64,000 nucleotides of DNA from Sodalis sp. dw_96 (GCF_018449575.1 NZ_JAAVUT010000010.1:1-64000), one strand, 5' to 3'; counted from the stretch's first letter, positions 17,859-27,580 are shown. Made by a program: numbers and translations. Notes: generated from the sequence alone by a model not told the origin.

Positions 17859-19190
17859 ATGGAATATCAAGTGAATTTACAAAAAGAAAAAAGGACCAGA
17901 ATAAGATTTGTTATTTTGATTTTCCTTTTCTCCGCCACGGTTTTTAATTATATCGATAGAGCAACATTATCTGTGGCCGCCCCTTTTATCAGTAAAGAGT
18001 TAGGATTCGACGCGGCGACCATGGGATGGGCGTTTTCTGCCTTTGGCTGGGCCTATGTCGCTTTTCAATTACCGGGTGGTTGGCTATTGGATAAATATGG
18101 TGCCAGATTAGTCTATGGTTATGGGCTGATTGTTTGGTCATTATTGACTTTTTTACAAGGTTACGTTCATTTGTTTTCCAATGCCTTTCTGATCCTGTTC
18201 GGACTGCGGTTCCTCATGGGTATGGTTGAGGCTCCGGCTTTTCCCGCTAATAGCCGGCTTAGCGTTCAATGGTTCCCTAATAACGAGCGCGCCTTTGTAA
18301 CATCGGTCTATTCGGCCGCGCAATATATTGCCCTTGGCATATTTACGCCGATTATGACATTTATTCTTAAAAATTGGAGCTGGCATTCTATCTTCCACTG
18401 GGCCGGTGGCAGCGGCATGGTTTTAGGCGCATTGTGGTTATGGTATGTGCGCGATCCTCGGAAACATGAAGGCGTTAACAGTGCTGAATTAGAGTATATC
18501 AGAGACGGCGGTGGTATTCCTGATCTCAGCTCTGATGATAAAAAAACGTCGATTAGCCTAAAACAATTAAGAATGTTGGTTTGCAATCGAATGATGATAG
18601 GCGTTTATATTGGTCAGTTTTGCCTCACCGCTATCACTTGGTTTTTCCTGACCTGGTTCCCGACTTATCTCTACTTGGCAAGGAACATGTCCATCATAAA
18701 GGTAGGATTAGTGGCTTCAATCCCCGCAGTGGCTGGTTTTATCGGCGGATTGATGGGCGGGGTTTTTTCAGATTTTCTCTTGAGAAAAGGGTATAGCTTA
18801 ACCGTAGCAAGAAAGATCCCGATTATGGCGGGTATGATTTTTTCATGCATCATTATTTTGGCTAATTATGTTCAGTCTGATGTGGCCGTCGTCATCGTCA
18901 TGAGTATAGCCTTCTTCTCAAAGGGATTTGGCAATATCGGCTGGTGTATTCTTAGTGATACCTCACCTCAGGAGGTACTGGGTGTGGCTGGCGGCGTATT
19001 TAACTTTTTCGGAAATATCGCCAGTATTGTTACTCCTTTATGCATCGGTTTTATTCTTTCACGAACCGGATCATTTAATCTTGCCATATTGTATGTGGGG
19101 GCCATGGGCATGTTAGGCGCCATTTCTTATTTGTTTATCGTGGGTCCATTAAAGCGACTTGAATTACGCCCTGGCCATCAAAATGCATAG
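17859..19190 (+). CDS. MFS transporter of the ACS family, copy 2
   Basis: 443 residues with twelve hydrophobic segments, closely similar to copy 1 (16166-17509) across its length: NYIDRATLSVAAPFISKEL, GWLLDKYGARLVYGYG and EYIRDGGGIP. The pair arose by tandem duplication with the tautomerase gene in between. Divergence is concentrated in the ends and some membrane segments, which may reflect different substrates or stereoisomers. A 124-bp gap precedes it, so it could have its own promoter. Confidence 0.9.
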   Translation: MEYQVNLQKEKRTRIRFVILIFLFSATVFNYIDRATLSVAAPFISKELGFDAATMGWAFSAFGWAYVAFQLPGGWLLDKYGARLVYGYGLIVWSLLTFLQGYVHLFSNAFLILFGLRFLMGMVEAPAFPANSRLSVQWFPNNERAFVTSVYSAAQYIALGIFTPIMTFILKNWSWHSIFHWAGGSGMVLGALWLWYVRDPRKHEGVNSAELEYIRDGGGIPDLSSDDKKTSISLKQLRMLVCNRMMIGVYIGQFCLTAITWFFLTWFPTYLYLARNMSIIKVGLVASIPAVAGFIGGLMGGVFSDFLLRKGYSLTVARKIPIMAGMIFSCIIILANYVQSDVAVVIVMSIAFFSKGFGNIGWCILSDTSPQEVLGVAGGVFNFFGNIASIVTPLCIGFILSRTGSFNLAILYVGAMGMLGAISYLFIVGPLKRLELRPGHQNA

Positions 19191-19202
19191 GGTAGAAAAA
19201 GG

Positions 19203-19556
19203 TCATACCCGGTTGTCCTTTTTAAAGTCCCAAATCAAAACCAGCACGCGTTTCACTCTGGTGCTCTTTGCGTTGGGGGTACGGCTGGGATTGGCGGAAG
19301 CCGTAAATGCGGGTATTACCACGGTCCATAACCGGGCACACAATATTCGCCAGCCTGCTTTTGCCGATGCAGACATTCGGCAGCTTAGTTCTTCATTGCA
19401 AATGGTGCAATCCGCCACGCCAGTGATACCGTTATCGCCGACGCAAGAATAATCAAAAAAGCGGGCAGTCTGGTGGAAATCGATATCACCGCGCTAGCGG
19501 CTGAGTCGGCGCAGAGGGTGGGGGAAGCGGCGTTGGAAGGAAGCAGGCAAGTTTAG
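19203..19556 (+). pseudogene. Amidohydrolase (AtzB/MTA-SAH deaminase type) remnant
   Basis: One frame (about 19260-19400) reads GVRLGLAEAVNAGITTVHN and then AHNIRQPAFADADIRQL, the N-terminal region of amidohydrolases of the chlorohydrolase/deaminase type. After a frame change near 19400 the sequence reads SDTVIADARIIKKAGSLVEI and ends at TAG 19554, which is the C-terminal beta-sandwich of the same family. About 300 residues with the metal site are missing. Thus an internal deletion joined the two ends. It follows the second MFS gene directly and may once have belonged to that operon. Confidence 0.82.
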
Positions 19557-19580
19557 GGCGTACTCTGGCTCGATAACGGC

Positions 19581-19616
19581 AAAAAGCCCACTCATGTTTC
19601 CCTCGGTGGGTTTTTC
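19581..19616 (+). terminator. Rho-independent terminator of the catabolic operon
   Basis: AAAAAGCCCAC pairs with GTGGG followed by TTTTT; the loop is 14 bases. It lies 25 bp beyond the amidohydrolase remnant and the A-run on its 5' side could also serve the leftward LysR remnant. Confidence 0.75.
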
Positions 19617-19683
19617 TCACTATGGCGCATCTGATTGAATTCAAGATTTGAATTATTCAAACGTTGGGCTTCAATCCTGATGC

Positions 19684-20500
19684 TCACTTGCGGGATGCCA
19701 GGTCCCGCAGCCGCAAGCGCCAGGGCGAGTGAGGACGAAACTGCTCTTGCATCATGCCCATAAAGGCCCGGATCCGTTCCGGTAGCCCCGCGCTTTGGTG
19801 AGTCAATGCCACCACATTCGCATCGGGCGGTTTCCAGTCCGGCAACAATTGCACCAGCATGCCCTGCGCCAACGCATCGGCGACATCCCATTCCGAACGC
19901 ATAATGATGCCCAATCCTTCCGCCGCCCATTGGCGGATCACTTCGCCGTCATTGCTGATCAATACCGGCTGTGTGCGGATATTGACGGTGGTCCGCCGCT
20001 GGCGGAACTGCCACAGGGTGACATCCTCATTATTTTCATGCAGGGCGATGGTGGGCATTATCGCCAAATCACTGGGGTGTTCAGGCAAACCATGGCGCTC
20101 GACAAAACCGGGAGAGGCGCAGGCTATGCGCCGGTTAGGCGCAATGTAATGGCTAATCAAATTTGAAGAGCGCAGCTCGCCGATATGGATCACCAGATCA
20201 AAACGGTCGCTACTGGCCACCAGCGGCTGATCGGAGAGTGTCATCCTGATCTCCACCTCTGGATAACGCTGGCGAAACGCGGCAACCACCGAGGCGACAT
20301 AACGCCGGCCGAAACCAAACGGGGCATTATTGGTCAGCTTGCCCACCATGCCATGACGCCGGGCGTGAAGCTCCTCCAGCAGAACGTTGAACTGGTCGAT
20401 GATGCCGATACCGCGTCGGCAAAGCAGCTCGCCTTCATCGGTGAATTGCAATTGGCGCGCCGAACGATCCAATAGCTGGATTCCCAGCCGCGTTGAGTGG
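19684..20500 (-). pseudogene. LysR-family regulator lacking its DNA-binding domain
   Basis: About 263 residues from TTG-like codons onward. The frame enters at STRLGIQLLDRSARQLQFT, which is the end of the LysR helix-turn-helix region, and continues through a normal effector domain to RLRDLASRK. Upstream the frame has no helix-turn-helix and meets a stop (TAG near 20534 on the minus strand). So about the first 35 residues are gone, and DUF1349-like coding sequence on the other strand begins exactly where homology ends. A deletion junction near 20500 accounts for both remnants. Confidence 0.8.
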
Positions 20501-20969
20501 CTGGAAGACGCATGAAGTCCGCGGTTGGGTCCCTAAATGGGAGCAACCTCCTCATTATGAGATCAAGACCACCAGTAATTCTCGCTCGGTGCTAAAAATT
20601 CTGGAATCTCAGGAGGGATGGGTAGAACTCAGGATTGCACGGACGGGCGAGTTGTTCACGCTGCTACACCGTCCCGAGGGTATCAGGGAGTGACGGATCA
20701 TCGATCAGGTGATCCGCCCCGATCTGCCCGAGCGGCTTAATGTTGGTGTTACCGCCTATTCTGACTACAGTTCACTGCGTACTTTTCCCGACTACAATAT
20801 CAAGGGGGCGCCGGAACAAAAAGCGGATCTGGTGGCACAAATTGAGCGTATCGATTTTCGTCGGCCAAAAATGAGTGAGCGATTCCCCATCGCTAATCTT
20901 GATGCACCGCTCGAGGGCCCAATCGGGCCGATGGTCCAGGCTCGGCGCGACGATTTTATGTCCGATTGA
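20493..20969 (+). pseudogene. DUF1349-like (concanavalin-fold) protein fragment with one nonsense codon
   Basis: The frame reads HYEIKTTSNSRSVLKILES, GWVELRIARTGELFTLLHRP and then, across a TGA at 20691-20693, continues as RPDLPERLNVGVTAYSDYSS. The TGA stands where a Trp (TGG) would be expected, so a single base change interrupts it. The N-terminal part is missing and the C-terminus ends at a TGA at 20967. The pattern PGWVxLRIARxG...LxVGVxAYTD resembles DUF1349 beta-sandwich proteins. Function unknown. Confidence 0.6.
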
Positions 20970-21428
20970 AGATTTTGCCGCTAACATTGTCAGCCTGTTT
21001 ATATATCTGCTCCGGGATCGCGGGAGGCGGAGCGGACGAAATTATCCTGCCGGGTTTCAATGTCACGCGGATATGGTGCCTTTTTTTGCCGCGAGGGTGA
21101 CGGAACCGGCGTAATATATGTGGTCTCCATTTTACGTCCCGGCAACTGCGCCTAGAAATATTTCATAATATTTTAAATTGACAGCACTATATGGTAACGA
21201 AGTAGGGAAAAATGAATACATTTTTTTAAAATTAATTTAGCAGACAGAAAACTTTACCGTCATTTCGCTACTCAAGCATTTTTTGCCTACAGATTGGTAA
21301 TTCGATGAATTATTATTTTCCAGTGCACAAAAATATTTCGAATCTAGATGGCTTGGCTTTTTCTAAAAGTCAGCGATATGTATTTCATATGTTTGATCAT
21401 AAAAAAGTATTAAAACAGAGGATAGAAC
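20970..21428. other. AT-rich intergenic leader of the OYE gene
   Basis: The first 140 bp may continue the preceding decay. From about 21120 the DNA becomes strongly AT-rich and holds no open frame of note. A TTGACA hexamer occurs at 21178-21183 and could be a -35 element, but no well-spaced -10 box was found. The ribosome site AGAGGATAG precedes the OYE start. Confidence 0.4.
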
Positions 21429-22565
21429 ATGAGTATTAATCTCAAAACATTGGTTGAGCCTTTGATACTAAGGAATGGTGCCGTTATTCAAAGCAGAATA
21501 GCCATGGCTCCAATGGTAGTGGAAGGATCTACCAGAGATGGGGTTGTTTCCCAGCAAGACATAGACTATTTTCAAACGCGCTCTAATGTTGCCGGGCTGA
21601 TAATTACCGGTGCGGCAGTTGTTAATGAAAATGGTCGCGGATTTAACCATCAGCTCTCAGTCTCTGATGATAAACATATAAAAGGATTAGCCAATTTAGC
21701 TAAAGCTATTAAAGGGAACGGCAGTAAAGCTATTCTACAAATTTATCATTGCGGACGAGAGGCGGCGGTTGCTTATGCGGCACTCGGGGAAGTGATTGCC
21801 CCCAGTGCCATTGATTTTCCATTTCTTTCCTATGTTCCCCGCGAAATGACGTCAGGTGAAATAGATGAAATTATAAAGGATTTCGGCCATGCGACAAAAA
21901 GGGCCATTATGGCTGGATTCGATGGCATTGAAATCCATGGTGCAAATCATTATCTGATTCAGCAGTTTTTTTCCGCATATTCTAACCATCGAATCGACAA
22001 ATGGGGTGGAAGTTTAAAAAATCGGATGAACTTTCCCTTAGCTGTGGTTGAGGAAGTCAAAAGCGTCGTTGAAGAGTTTGCCAAAAAGGACTTCATCATC
22101 GGCTATCGATTTTCACCGCAAGAAATCCATGGAGAAAATATAGGCTATTCTTTTGAGGACGTTCTTCAATTAGTTGAAGAAGTCATCAAACGTAAAGTAG
22201 ATTATGTCCATCTTTCTATTTTCAGCAACTATGATGCGCAGCCTTCAGGAACATCAGAATCGTTTGGCCAGCTCGTTAAAAAACAAGCAAATGGCCGGTG
22301 TGCGGTCCTTATAATCTCAAATGTGTTTTCTGCAGCAGATGCTGCAAAGGCACTGGCGCATGGTGATATTGTGGCAATTGGCCGAGAAGCCTTAATTGAG
22401 CCGGAGTTTGCACTGAAAATTAAAGAAAACCGAATAAATGAAATTGCATGTGAAATATCGAAGGAGTCTTTTCCTGGATTAGCATTGCCCGAAAAATTAA
22501 CTGAATGGTATTTATCGAAAAATTGTGTGCTGCCCCCCTTACCAGGGTTGGATTCCTTAAGATAA
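21429..22565 (+). CDS. Old Yellow Enzyme-family NADH:flavin oxidoreductase
   Basis: 378 residues. The FMN-binding TIM barrel is shown by SRIAMAPMV (residues 22-30), LQIYHCGREA, EIHGANHYLIQQF and NHRIDKWGGSLKNRM, the family signature. The barrel ends with DIVAIGREALIEP, the phosphate-binding loop. The active-site pair reads H-G-A-N-H rather than H-x-x-N, in line with YqjM-like and thermophilic-like OYEs; the usual substrate is an activated alkene. Codon use is AT-rich. A TetR-family remnant follows 130 bp downstream and was probably its regulator. Confidence 0.88.
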   Translation: MSINLKTLVEPLILRNGAVIQSRIAMAPMVVEGSTRDGVVSQQDIDYFQTRSNVAGLIITGAAVVNENGRGFNHQLSVSDDKHIKGLANLAKAIKGNGSKAILQIYHCGREAAVAYAALGEVIAPSAIDFPFLSYVPREMTSGEIDEIIKDFGHATKRAIMAGFDGIEIHGANHYLIQQFFSAYSNHRIDKWGGSLKNRMNFPLAVVEEVKSVVEEFAKKDFIIGYRFSPQEIHGENIGYSFEDVLQLVEEVIKRKVDYVHLSIFSNYDAQPSGTSESFGQLVKKQANGRCAVLIISNVFSAADAAKALAHGDIVAIGREALIEPEFALKIKENRINEIACEISKESFPGLALPEKLTEWYLSKNCVLPPLPGLDSLR

Positions 22566-22696
22566 GCCAAGGGTAGCGAGAATGTGAAGTGCTGCATGAC
22601 TTCGGCCAATGCAGGCTCCTCGCGTTGTTATGCAGGTGACTGCGCTGGCTGCCGGGGGATCGGAAGTATTCGCCGGCGCCGCATTGGCCCTCAAGA

Positions 22697-23041
22697 TTGC
22701 CTATCCTGATATCTGAAACGGCAAAGGCTGAATCCGTAGCATTCTTCCGATTGGTCATCGCCGAAGCTTCACATTTTCCGGATTTGGGTCAGGTTATGCG
22801 TCTTCACGCCCAGCAACCTTATTTCATACAGATTGCTCAATATCTTGAACAGGCTTGTGCACAAGGCCTGTTGGATATTGCGGATCGCGACCTGGCCATT
22901 AGACAGCTTTTTGCAATGATCAATGACATTGTTTTCTGGCCAAAGCTCTGGGACTGCAACATAGTACTCGATCAAGAAGAGACTGACCGCGTGGTCGTCG
23001 AAGCTGTTGAGACTTTTGTCACTCGTTACGCCAAAAGATAG
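22697..23041 (+). pseudogene. TetR-family regulator remnant (C-terminal half)
   Basis: The frame reads AESVAFFRLVIAEASHFPDLG, then QYLEQACAQGLLDIADRDLA and VEAVETFVTRYAKR, the ligand-binding domain of AefR-like TetR proteins. No helix-turn-helix is encoded before it; the preceding 90 bp carry a different short frame that stops at TGA 22716. The protein is cut to about half of its usual 200 residues. Confidence 0.75.
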
Positions 23042-23089
23042 CGCTTTGTTCGCAACAACACGACAGGGACACCGACAAATGCTGGCCTG

Positions 23090-23555
23090 GATGGCATCTT
23101 TTGGAACGGTGGTGCGTATCGGTGTCGAATGTACGGGCTCATACGGCGCAGGATTGCTGCGTTAGCTTTAAAAAGCCGGAACTGAAGTCCTGGAGGTCAT
23201 GTCACCGGTTAAAATGGAACGTCGTAAGCGAGGTAAAAGCGACACGATCGATGCAGATAGTTCCGTACACGCTGCTTCCTCACGTATACGTACCGTCACA
23301 CCTAAAACACGTAGCGGAATTATTGAAGCGCTGCCTGTGCTGAAGGCATGCCGTAAAACGGCTATAGCTGCACGACGTAATGCACTACAGATGATCCAGA
23401 TGAATATCGTTGCATGTTTCGCCCCTTTCCGATCGCCGAAATCAGTGATCGCAATCAGCGAAATAAGCAATATCGTTTTTGCACCGGATGAGTTGCGTGA
23501 TCAAATTCGACATGCCCCAGGCTCACAGCAAAGCCATAAGAGTGAGGGAGCATAA
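23090..23555 (+). mobile_element. IS110-family transposase remnant
   Basis: The frame reads VRIGVECTGSYGAGLLR, two in-frame stops (TAG and TAA near 23157-23165), then KMERRKRGKSDTIDADSS and TPKTRSGIIEALPVLKACRK. GxxCTGSYG and RRxGKSDxxDA are hallmarks of the DEDD domain of IS110 transposases. Only about 150 of 330-400 residues remain, and the C-terminal serine-containing domain is absent. IS110 elements lack terminal inverted repeats, so the ends cannot be fixed. Confidence 0.8.
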
Positions 23556-24193
23556 TGGTAGGGTGGGTCTCAATGGTTCGTTAAGGGTTGCCCATGTTCT
23601 CAAATCCATGTTGCCGGAAATGTTGGAAGCACTGATCCGTCGATATCGAGCTGCAACGTTACCGGAAAACGCCCTGATTAACCGCTAATCTGTATGTGCG
23701 GCTATTTTATCCAGGCAACGCGAGATCGCCATCCGCTTACAGAATTTGTGACTAGCATATCAATTTTTATGCGATTTTATTGCTTATCTCTGCGTATATT
23801 GTCAATCCGGTAAGTCAATTGCGTTGGCAATAGAAACGATTAAAGGTAAAACCACAGGTAAAAAGATAACAAACATATGTGTTATCAAATGCAAAAAAAA
23901 TACCTACCGTCTCCGATAGGTCAATAGAAAAACACCACTTCTGTGGATAGATACGAAAGCTTTAAGCACTATAAATCTTACTCGCTTTATAAGCAGGTGG
24001 TATGCAAAAAATGCTCAATACTTTGGGGTGGATACAATAAAATTTATAACCTCCTTTTTATGGTAAGCATAGGCACCCATTATATCACTCAAAATTAATT
24101 ATTCATTAAAAATAAAGCGGCGAGAGTATTCACTCAACAATGAGGCATTTCATTTCTCCAGTAAAATATCAATCAAATGATTTTTCTTATTAA

Positions 24194-24209
24194 TGTGATA
24201 TTGTTCACA
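24194..24209. promoter_or_regulatory. CRP-cAMP binding site upstream of ibrA
   Basis: TGTGA-TATTGT-TCACA matches the CRP core perfectly, flanked by AA on the left and AATT on the right. It lies about 245 bp before ibrA, far for a simple class I activator site unless the transcript has a long leader. Confidence 0.7.
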
Positions 24210-24227
24210 ATTGGTTATTTTTATTTT

Positions 24228-24252
24228 AGTGATGCATTGGTAGTGCATCACT
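24228..24252. promoter_or_regulatory. Perfect 9-bp inverted repeat in the ibrAB leader
   Basis: AGTGATGCA-N7-TGCATCACT, 18 bp downstream of the CRP site, followed by TTTAAATAGG. It could be an operator or a weak transcription stop within the leader; no T-run long enough for a classical terminator is present. Confidence 0.5.
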
Positions 24253-24451
24253 TTAAATAGGCGAAAACAACGAAATTCATAATATTCTTGCTCAAACAGG
24301 GAGTGATGATTCATCAGATATACTTATGTTTTAAACGTTGTCATGTCGAATAATAATATAGTGCACAGAATGCCAATAACACCATTGTAAAATGGTATAC
24401 AACGTAAAAAGTTATCTGACAATTGATATATTATTTCCACAGGGGGAGGGG

Positions 24452-25663
24452 GTGGGCAAAAAAATAGGATTGGGGAAAAACGTCTATGAAGCTGCCCTCG
24501 AAAGGATTACGTGGATTTTTGATACTTTTCAGCGTGTAAGCGTATCCTTCTCTGGCGGCAAGGATTCTACCGCATTGTTGCACCTGGTGGCTGAAATTGC
24601 CCGACGAAAAAAGCGGACTTTCACTGTGCTCTTCATTGATTGGGAAGTGCAGTTTTCCTTTACAATTAACCATATCCAGAGAATGAAAGGACTCTACGCG
24701 GATTGTATCGAACACTTCTTTTGGGTAGCGTTGCCGCTGACAACGGTCAATGGCGTCTCCCAGTACCAATCCGAATGGATAGCCTGGCAACCAGGCACCG
24801 ATTGGGTTCGTCAACCACCTGCTGATGCTATAACCGATCCCCTTTTTTTTCCGTTTTACCGACATGCCATGACTTTTGAGGCATTTGTTCCCGCGTTTGC
24901 GAGTTGGTTTGCACAAAAAAAAAGTGCGGCGATTTTAATCGGCATACGTACCGATGAATCACTCAATCGCTTTGCTGCGATCAGTTCTTATTCCAAACTT
25001 CGCTACGCAGATGATAAACCCTGGACAACGGCGTCACAAGAAGGTTTTGTTTATAATGCCTATCCTATTTACGACTGGAAAGTGAACGATATTTGGCATT
25101 TTTTTGCGAAATTCAAATGCATCTATAATCCGCTTTATGATCTCATGTTCCAAGCCGGCGTGCCATTTCGCGCGATGCGCATTTGCGAACCTTTCGGACC
25201 AGAACAACGCAAGGGGTTGTGGCTTTATCATGTACTTGAGCCTGACTTATGGGAAAAAGCATGCCTGCGCGTGGCTGGCGCTAATTCAGGCGCGCTCTAT
25301 GCTAATCAAACCGGAAACTTTTATGGTAACCGCAAATTAACCAAACCGGCCCATCATAGCTGGAAAAGCTACGCTTTATTCTTGCTGAACAGCATGCCGC
25401 AGAAAACGTCGGAACATTACCGCAATAAGATTGCCATTTATTTGAAGTGGTACCAAAGCCGCGGTTTCCCGGTGGATATTCCCGATGAGCAGGAAAAGGA
25501 TTTAAGCGCCAAAGATATCCCTTCCTGGCGCCGCATCTGTAAGACGCTTATTCGTAATGACTTTTGGTGCCATACGTTGTCATTCAGCCCTAACAAAGCG
25601 CAACACTATGACCGCTACCTGCAGCGTATGCAGGAAAAACGTAAGGAATGGGGGATTCTATGA
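24452..25663 (+). CDS. ibrA: IbrA-like PAPS-reductase-family protein (DUF3440)
   Basis: 403 residues from GTG 24452, chosen because GGAGG lies immediately upstream and homology (KKIGLGKNVYEAALERI) begins there; an ATG at 24392 would add 20 residues. The PP-loop SFSGGKDSTALLHLVAEIA (about residues 28-46) is the ATP-pyrophosphatase motif of PAPS reductases. VQFSFTINHI, IGIRTDESLNRF and YDWKVNDIWHFF follow as in IbrA of E. coli. IbrA and IbrB jointly activate immunoglobulin-binding eib genes in E. coli; elsewhere the pair is found in accessory regions with unclear role. It overlaps ibrB by 4 bp (ATGA). Confidence 0.88.
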   Translation: MGKKIGLGKNVYEAALERITWIFDTFQRVSVSFSGGKDSTALLHLVAEIARRKKRTFTVLFIDWEVQFSFTINHIQRMKGLYADCIEHFFWVALPLTTVNGVSQYQSEWIAWQPGTDWVRQPPADAITDPLFFPFYRHAMTFEAFVPAFASWFAQKKSAAILIGIRTDESLNRFAAISSYSKLRYADDKPWTTASQEGFVYNAYPIYDWKVNDIWHFFAKFKCIYNPLYDLMFQAGVPFRAMRICEPFGPEQRKGLWLYHVLEPDLWEKACLRVAGANSGALYANQTGNFYGNRKLTKPAHHSWKSYALFLLNSMPQKTSEHYRNKIAIYLKWYQSRGFPVDIPDEQEKDLSAKDIPSWRRICKTLIRNDFWCHTLSFSPNKAQHYDRYLQRMQEKRKEWGIL

Positions 25664-26286
25664 AAATTGAGGATTTTTTCCAACCACTAGCCGACATGCT
25701 TACCACTATGACGGCGGATGAACGCATTGTGGCAATCAATACCCTGAAGCAATTTTTGCACGAGCAAAGCCCCTTCAATGAAGAGCCTGTCGACTGTATT
25801 CTTTGGGTTAAAGCTGACATGGTGGCGGCTAACGATTACAACCCTAATTCCATGGCACCGTCGGAAAAAAGATTGTTATTCACTTCTCTTGACACGGACG
25901 GTTATACTCAGCCGGTGGTGGTTTGTAAAGAAAAGGGCCAATATATTGTCGTGGACGGTTTTCACCGCAGTCTATTAGGAAAAGAAAAAAAAATTCTTCG
26001 TACCCGGTTGAAAGGTTACCTTCCCGTCACCTGTATCAGGGACAGCCAATCGGGCAAAACCGACCGCATCGCCGCCACCATTCGCCATAATCGTGCTCGA
26101 GGAAAGCACCAGATAATGGCTATGTCAGAGATTGTCAGGGATTTGTCACGATTAGGATGGAAAGATGACAAAATTTCTAAGGAATTAGGTATGGATGCTG
26201 ATGAAGTGCTGAGGCTTAAGCAACTTACGGGATTAACAGAACTATTTGAAAACGGCGCGTTTTCCGAAGCGTGGACAGTTAAGTAA
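25660..26286 (+). CDS. ibrB: IbrB-like ParB/sulfiredoxin-fold protein
   Basis: 208 residues from ATG 25660, overlapping the ibrA stop; an in-frame ATG four codons earlier is possible. The ParB-like domain is seen in VKADMVAANDYNPN, YIVVDGFHRSLLGK (the GxHR nuclease-like motif) and AATIRHNRARGKH. A C-terminal helix-turn-helix (WKDDKISKELGMDADEVLRL) suggests DNA or partner binding. Partner of IbrA. Neither an eib adhesin nor a prophage gene is present nearby, so the target regulated here is unknown. Confidence 0.87.
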   Translation: MKIEDFFQPLADMLTTMTADERIVAINTLKQFLHEQSPFNEEPVDCILWVKADMVAANDYNPNSMAPSEKRLLFTSLDTDGYTQPVVVCKEKGQYIVVDGFHRSLLGKEKKILRTRLKGYLPVTCIRDSQSGKTDRIAATIRHNRARGKHQIMAMSEIVRDLSRLGWKDDKISKELGMDADEVLRLKQLTGLTELFENGAFSEAWTVK

Positions 26287-26685
26287 CGCTTATTATTTCA
26301 AGAGTTTTATATATTTTTTAACAGCGAGTGAAATAGGTGATTGAAATTACAGAACCTAGAAAATAATCCATCTTCACCTGCTGTTAAACGACCAGCAAAT
26401 GCAAGTCCTGGTCTGTACCATCACCAATAACCTCAGCTATAAAGCAGATAATATCCTGCTCTCAATATAAGTTTGTGGTAAATATTTATGATAGCTAGAA
26501 TTTCAAAACGACGATCGCTGGTCTTAGGGATCCGCGTGGTTGCTGATAACATTACCTTCAGCAAGGAGTGCTACGATAAGGGATCCCAATAAAAATTAGC
26601 GGAACGTGCGATTTTCGTCGATAAAGTCTTTTTTGCTAAGTCACGATTTTTGTCATTGCATATGATAAAATTATGCAATGTAGCG
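26287..26685. other. Intergenic region after ibrB, possible relics
   Basis: About 400 bp. One frame near 26390-26465 reads LNDQQMQVLVCTITNNLSYK, and another near 26510-26590 reads LGIRVVADNITFSKECYDKG; both look like coding relics but no family was recognised. No promoter or repeat stands out. Confidence 0.3.
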
Positions 26686-27567
26686 TCAACAGCGAATGGG
26701 AATAAGATATTCACAGTGTATTAAACAAGTAGCAGAGCATTGGAATTCTGGTTGTGGATAGAAACGCTCAACATCATGGCCCTGACGGCGCGTCAATTCC
26801 AGAATTGGCATAGACGTATCATAGACCCACAAAATAAAATTTTGCAGTCCCTCGGCAAGTCCTTCATAGGTAAATTGCGCATATGTTCCCCCATTGAGCA
26901 CAACTGTTTGTCCTTCCGAAATATACGCTGGCAGCAATTGGTTTGCCCATGCGGTAGTGTAATGAAGGATCATATCTTGGCGGCGCCCATTTGTTCCGCC
27001 AGGGACCAGGCAATTCAGTCCGTAAAGCCTAGGTGGCAAGGTTGTTGCTTTTTGCAGATACTGGTGCCAGAGCGGTGTCCTGATGTCTCGACGAAAAAAA
27101 TCATCAATTTCCTCCAGGGAGCTGGAATAACTTTTGGTTATGCCGAACAGACGTGTTTCGGGCAAGATAACGAAATCGGGCTTAGGTAGACTGCCTGCTT
27201 TCGGTCGTAAAGGCGGACACAGCCCCGCCAAAGGCCAGTCTGCGGCGCAGCGGTAGGATCCCGGTGTTTGGGCAAATTGTCGCTTAAAAGCACGAGTGAA
27301 GATTTGCTGTGAGTCGAAATGATAATGATACCCGATATCCAGAATGGAGCGGCGTGTGAAGCGTAGTGCCAGTGCGGCCCGGGATAACCGTCGTGCCCGG
27401 GTATAGGCTCCGAGGGTATGGCCGGTGACCGACTTGAACATGCGTTGCAGATACCATTTGGAAAAGCCCGCCTTTGCGGCAACGTCATCCACAGAGAGAG
27501 GCTGATCCAAATTATCTTCTAACCAGTCCAGTAAGACGCTTATTATATTTAATTGGGCGGTGGACAT
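26686..27567 (-). CDS. Rob/SoxS-like AraC-family activator with GyrI-like effector domain (copy 1)
   Basis: 293 residues, the length of E. coli Rob (289). The N-terminal double helix-turn-helix closely follows Rob: LDWLEDNLDQPLSVDDVAAK, SKWYLQRMFKSVTGHTLGAY and HFDSQQIFTRAFKRQFAQTP. The C-terminal GyrI-like domain ends with LTRRQGHDVERFYPQPEF and CEYLIPIR as in Rob. Members activate stress, efflux and detoxification genes from mar/rob boxes. It is the second gene of a pair with the TetR regulator 13 bp upstream. A related protein is encoded at 57596-58486, so neither need be the housekeeping Rob. Confidence 0.88.
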   Translation of the reverse strand: MSTAQLNIISVLLDWLEDNLDQPLSVDDVAAKAGFSKWYLQRMFKSVTGHTLGAYTRARRLSRAALALRFTRRSILDIGYHYHFDSQQIFTRAFKRQFAQTPGSYRCAADWPLAGLCPPLRPKAGSLPKPDFVILPETRLFGITKSYSSSLEEIDDFFRRDIRTPLWHQYLQKATTLPPRLYGLNCLVPGGTNGRRQDMILHYTTAWANQLLPAYISEGQTVVLNGGTYAQFTYEGLAEGLQNFILWVYDTSMPILELTRRQGHDVERFYPQPEFQCSATCLIHCEYLIPIRC

Positions 27568-27580
27568 GGTTTCTCTTGCC

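Larger units (their letters stand above)
23689..24451. other. Long AT-rich leader of ibrAB
   Basis: About 760 bp with no credible gene. It contains a perfect CRP core, a strong hairpin and several A/T tracts, and is unlike the GC-richer genes around it. The density of regulatory-looking elements suggests a complex promoter. Confidence 0.55.

Noticed and set aside
23479-23688. Frame following the IS110 remnant
   Set aside because: Could be more transposase debris, but no motif of the family could be identified, so it was left out of the element.
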